Shown: positions 60,197 to 64,000 of the stretch, piece by piece
Layout: the number at the start of each line of letters is the position of its first letter
How positions within the stretch are numbered: position 1 is the stretch's first letter
Source of the DNA: Membranipora membranacea
Lineage: Eukaryota > Bryozoa > Gymnolaemata > Cheilostomatida > Membraniporidae
Reading direction: 5' to 3'
NCBI GenBank assembly: GCA_914767715.1
Contig: OU612071.1
Location: forward strand, 14,814,948 to 14,878,947
Length of the DNA: 64,000 nt
Notes under the pieces: generated by a model
Seen by the model: only the letters and a program-made list of their open reading frames with translations
Told to the model about the DNA's origin: nothing
Databases searched by the model: none
Position numbers and translations under genes: made by a program

Positions 60197-62912
60197 CAGC
60201 AGTTAATAGCAGGGTCAACAAGGTCACCAGGATATCAGAATGGGGTTGGAGGAGATGCCAGGTTTGATAACATCAGAGGTTTCATGCAGCTGTCCCCTGA
60301 TCAGGTTATCATCGCTGATCTAATGAATCATTGTCTGAGATCTGTTGATCGTGCAACAAACAGGACATCAGACTATGCAGGGAATTGTACATCAGGAGGT
60401 GACAAAGATGGATTTGAAGGCTTACTTGATTATCCCGCATCAGTTTTACTCGATGTAAAGAATCCCAATCGACTCATTATTGCTCAATTTTGGGCTTTGC
60501 GATCTCTGAATATTGTTACGAAAAGTTTATCAACCATTTTGCGTGGGGTATACACTATGATTCAAGAGAAAGTCACAGGGAACATTTATATAACTGGTTA
60601 TAACCTGATTGGTTATTACAGCCTTGATAGTAATACTTTGACAACACTAAGTAGTGATGGGGATTATTATTCGAATGTCCAGTTTTTAGATGAACACACC
60701 CTCCTTCTGTCTGGGAATTCAGATAACAGACTAAGAGTCCTCAATCTTAAAACAAATACATCCTCCTACATTTGCTCCGGTTTCAGAGGACATGATAGCG
60801 GTAACTTAACCTCCTGCAGATTATTTGTTCCGCGGGGACTGCTCATCCTCAACAATACTCTCTATATCGGGGAATACCAGCGAATAAGAACAGTCCAGGG
60901 TAAGTGCAGTTGGGGTGTGGAACCTGTGTTTATCTTTTGCTAAATTGACTCAAAAATTAATGAAATTCAGGTATTTTAAGGTTGTTGTTGGTGCTGAGAT
61001 CAAAGATGATAATTAGGCATGGGTAATTTTTGTTTGAATTTTCTAAAAAAGGTATTTTTATCTCTCCAAACAATGGTTGCATAACTCTACCTTACTAACT
61101 CTAACTAACCTGATTGCAAGCAATCAGGTTTGTCAAACGCTCATATCATATGGTTTAATTTATAATTGTGTATTGCTTTTAAATTAAACAAAATTTTGTG
61201 ACTCATATGCTAAGAAGCACTGATTTATTTATGTGTTGATGTATGCTGATGAATTTAAAATGATGATCATGAGTAGGACCCATTAAATGCTGACACGGAA
61301 AGCCTTCAACTTCAGACTGGGGTTTGTGTACAAGACCTCATTGATGATTTGAATCGGCGATCAAATATCAGTGGTATCAAAGGTTTTCACTACTGTGGCA
61401 CATTATGCTATGATAGGTCATCATCTCTATTCTATCCTTTCCACTCTCTATGTTTAAACAGGAAAAATTGTTCAAACATCACCAGGAAGACCTACATCAA
61501 CTTATCCAACATCTCCAACTACTACAGCAACTCCAACAACACAATCTGTTCCCACTACCACAACTACTTCAACTACTACAACTATTTCGACTACACAAAC
61601 AGCCACTACTTTTTTAATTACCACAAAAACACATTCTACTACAACAGCCACCACTGCTTTAACTACTTTGACCGCTTCAACTACCACAACAGCCCCCCAT
61701 ACTTCAAAAGCTTCCACTGCTACAAATTTTTCAACTATTTCTACAGCTACCACTGCTACTGGTAAGATAACATTGAAATTGGGTTATTTGTAAGTCAAGC
61801 TTTAGGAATTTGTAAAAAAAAGTTAGTGCTTTGTTTTAGAGTTTTGAAGACTAAGTCAACTATGTGCCTATTCGACAGTTCAAAGAAACTTCTGCGCATG
61901 TTGATGGTAGTGCCATCTAGCATTATTTGAAAAGGATGTTGCTGTAATTAGATAGCTTTATCTATCTGGTATAAGGTATTGAAATCATATTCTTGAAATT
62001 GATTAGTCCAATGTTCTTGCAAAATGTGAAAAAAGTGATGATTATTCAAATTGTTATCCTTAGCCAAAGACTCATGCACCAAAACTAACACAAAGTCATC
62101 ACCTTCTACTGCCCAGATAGCAATTATATGTTCAACCGTGGCTGTTGTACTGTGTACTCTTATCATTGGAGTGGTGATTGTTAAGATGAAAGCCAAGCCG
62201 CCAACCAGATCCTCAGCTCAGAGGTAAAGTGGAACAGGGAGCTGATTCTGTAGATATATTTTGGAACCATAATGGACACAAACTCATTCTTATACAGTAT
62301 ACAACAACGCTGTCTTTTCTTGTAAATGATATCGCACTGGTAATTCAAACAGCGTCATATTCAAACACTTTCTCATTCACAATATTACCATCAAGATCCA
62401 AGCTTAATCAGGTTATTTGTACAGTTATTTGAGGCAAATATTAGTATTAAAACCTGATTTGTAAACAAACCTAGGCCTTATCATTTTAATCATACTTTCA
62501 GCCCTTCTGAAGCTGATGACATTCAACTGGAAGTTACTGACACTGCTTCCATGGTCGGGAATCAGGTAACTATGCAAGATGAAGAAGATGATCGGAACTA
62601 CCAGACAGATATGAGTCAGCCTGATCCTCATGTATACAGTTCACTAAGGTGAGTTGTGAGGAAAGTTATATTACCCCAAACATTACTTCTAAGACAAAAA
62701 CATTTGGTAAAATCATAGGTAAACTATTTGATGCAGTATATAATTCCGATCGTAGCACGCATAAATTTTCATAGCCAAATGTGTTCAAAATGAACAATAT
62801 TTTGTTCTCTTACTTCAGCCCTCCTACCGCTGATCACAGTCATCATGAAGTTGCTGAAGCTGCCACTGGAATCAGGAATCAGGTCAGTGTACAAGCTGAA
62901 GAAGATGACTGA
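60197..62912 (+). CDS. NHL-repeat, Thr-rich transmembrane receptor, paralogue of the ITAM receptor; 5' end not found
   Basis: Exons 60197-60899, 61462-61761, 62064-62223, 62502-62648 and 62819-62912 join in phase. The first encodes the NHL propeller (GGDARFDNIRGFMQLS, VIIADLMNHCLRSVD, GGDKDGFEGLLDYPASVL, LFVPRGLLILNNTLYIGEYQ) and aligns along its length with exon 3 of the minus-strand receptor. The second is a Thr/Ser/Ala stalk of 99 residues, mucin-like and probably O-glycosylated. The third has the membrane span (AIICSTVAVVLCTLIIGVVI) and a basic end (KMKAK). The fourth is a cytoplasmic tail, acidic (DEEDDRNY) and ending VYSSL, a single YxxL motif. The fifth repeats the fourth but stops at TGA 62910. 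There are no HYR-like modules. The acceptor before 60197 is weak, a stop lies just upstream in frame, and no signal peptide was located, so it could be a partial or broken copy. Confidence 0.72.
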
Positions 62913-62966
62913 GAATACTGTGGCCCAGATCCGGCTGATTATCACCGATACAGCTTGCCCCTGTAA
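62913..62966 (+). pseudogene. Out-of-frame remainder of the duplicated tail exon
   Basis: After the TGA at 62910-62912 the same frame stays open for 17 codons to TAA (62964-62966): EYCGPDPADYHRYSLPL. It aligns with the end of the previous exon (NYQTDMSQPDPHVYSSL), where the residue at the TGA position is Arg. So a CGA-to-TGA change probably cut off a second copy of the tyrosine-motif tail. Confidence 0.6.
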
Positions 62967-63729
62967 CGTACAGGGAAGGTTATTTAACAATTTCAAACTT
63001 TATTTGATCATATTGAAGAAATATATAATTCCACATAAATTATTATTCTCTAAATTTATTCACACTTTTTTTGTCTTCGATTGAACCTATATACTGATGC
63101 TAGAATTTGCCCTCACATGATTGAACAAACCAATATCCTACTCGAGACCTTGAGCAGAGAGCAACACACAGTTAATCAGAGGGAGTGGTTCTGATGCGCA
63201 AAAATGTACAGAACAATTGAGATACTTATTTTTATCATACTTCATTATACTCAATTGTTCAATTTTGTTTACATAATTTCCTTTGTGAGGTCAATTTCTC
63301 GACTTGCCGCTGATTTTTAAAGATCTTTAAGAATTTATTATATTATCCTCTTACAATACCTAGTTTTTCACATTGTTTTCAAACATCACTACCCAATTTT
63401 TAATTCATTGTCTTTGCTGTGAGAGAAATTTATATGCCGGTCAATTACTGTTATACCAGCTAGGTTGGAGTTCAACCAATGTCATGATATATTGTGAAAT
63501 ACAAGAGTTCAAAGGTGATCTGAGATGTAACTGACAATTTAAAAGACTACAAACATGCTTCAATATTTCTAATTTGTAATTGATAATTCATAAACTCAAT
63601 AATGTACTATATACTATAATAATTATACCACTCTCCCATCTAAAACATGGATGAGTAAATAACATTTACAAAATTTCAAAAAGTTTCTCGTCAATATCAT
63701 TGAGAGGATGATTCAACAACCTTTAATCT
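62967..63729. other. Intergenic between the NHL receptor and VPS52
   Basis: AT-rich convergent spacer holding the 3' untranslated regions of the two neighbouring genes. No features recognised. Confidence 0.4.
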
Positions 63730-64000
63730 TTAAAAATTAAATTTATGTTTCTTCACTTCCACCATGATGTTGTGGATGTTTATAAGCTCATTTTTGATTG
63801 GCCAGTTTCTGAATGGTGCTTGAGACATGATTTTCTGCAGTCTGTGATATATCTGTATAAGCTGAGTGAGGGCTGCTTGTAGTATCTGTGTACCAGACTT
63901 AAAATTAGTGAAGCTTCTCATAACATCAGCGTTTATATTATCTATAGCCCTCTTCCAGTCTGAGTTGAAACCGCGAATAAGCTGAGTTATCTTCTCTAAA
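63730..64000 (-). CDS. VPS52: VPS52 homologue (GARP/EARP tethering complex subunit), C-terminal exon
   Basis: The 89-residue frame (minus strand, stop TAA at 63730-63732) reads LEKITQLIRGF, then DVMRSFTNFKSGTQILQAAL, TQLIQIYHRLQKIMSQ and ends ELINIHNIMVEVKKHKFNF. This is the conserved C-terminus of VPS52 (human: TQLIRGF..., DVMRSFTNFRNGTSIIQGAL, ELINIHHLMVELKKHKPNF). VPS52 is a core subunit of the GARP and EARP complexes, which tether endosome-derived vesicles at the trans-Golgi network and recycling endosomes. The rest of the gene lies beyond the right edge of the window. Confidence 0.93.
   Translation of the reverse strand, partial: LEKITQLIRGFNSDWKRAIDNINADVMRSFTNFKSGTQILQAALTQLIQIYHRLQKIMSQAPFRNWPIKNELINIHNIMVEVKKHKFNF

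Noticed and set aside
61502-61753. Minus-strand valine-rich frame of 83 codons
   Set aside because: Antisense of the Thr-rich stalk exon of the plus-strand NHL receptor.
1-64000. CRISPR arrays, operons, bacterial promoters or ribosome binding sites
   Set aside because: The window is intron-bearing animal DNA; the only regular repeats are microsatellites and mobile elements.

Overview
The window is nuclear DNA of an invertebrate animal. Genes are split by many GT-AG introns, base composition is AT-rich, and there is an innexin gap-junction gene (the non-vertebrate channel family) beside a PBX homeobox gene whose tail resembles the bilaterian/cnidarian form. Nothing narrows the phylum safely; a protostome or cnidarian-like lineage fits. 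Exon models below come from reading splice sites by eye and checking that intron phases close.

Layout. 1-2408 (+): last three exons of PBX. 3850-15002 (+): complete 11-exon innexin (416 aa). 16659-22330: a defective Pao/BEL LTR retrotransposon on the minus strand, with a 74-bp sequence repeated in inverted orientation on its two sides. 24982-30176 (-): complete 6-exon gene for a secreted PAN/FTP-like/WSC protein (326 aa). 31460-33358 (+): non-LTR reverse transcriptase. 36867-45355 (+): intron-rich Tnp2 (EnSpm/CACTA-like) transposase gene with an in-frame stop, invaded by a fold-back element and a LINE. 48843-56520 (-): complete 7-exon gene for a 583-aa receptor with an NHL-repeat ectodomain, Thr-rich stalk, two HYR-like modules, one membrane span and a tail carrying a consensus ITAM. 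60197-62912 (+): a divergently oriented paralogue with NHL repeats, Thr-rich stalk, membrane span and a single YxxL tail motif. 63730-64000 (-): C-terminus of VPS52.

The most interesting content is the pair of NHL-repeat receptors with SH2-type tyrosine tails, which look like an immune or phagocytic-type receptor family built from parts not usually combined. The secreted PAN/WSC protein has the same phase-1 exon-shuffling style. Much of the remainder is mobile DNA: Pao, at least five LINE fragments, several tRNA-derived SINE-like copies, and MITE-like families including one that makes 9-bp target duplications and occurs both as a 329-bp monomer and as a 720-bp fold-back dimer.
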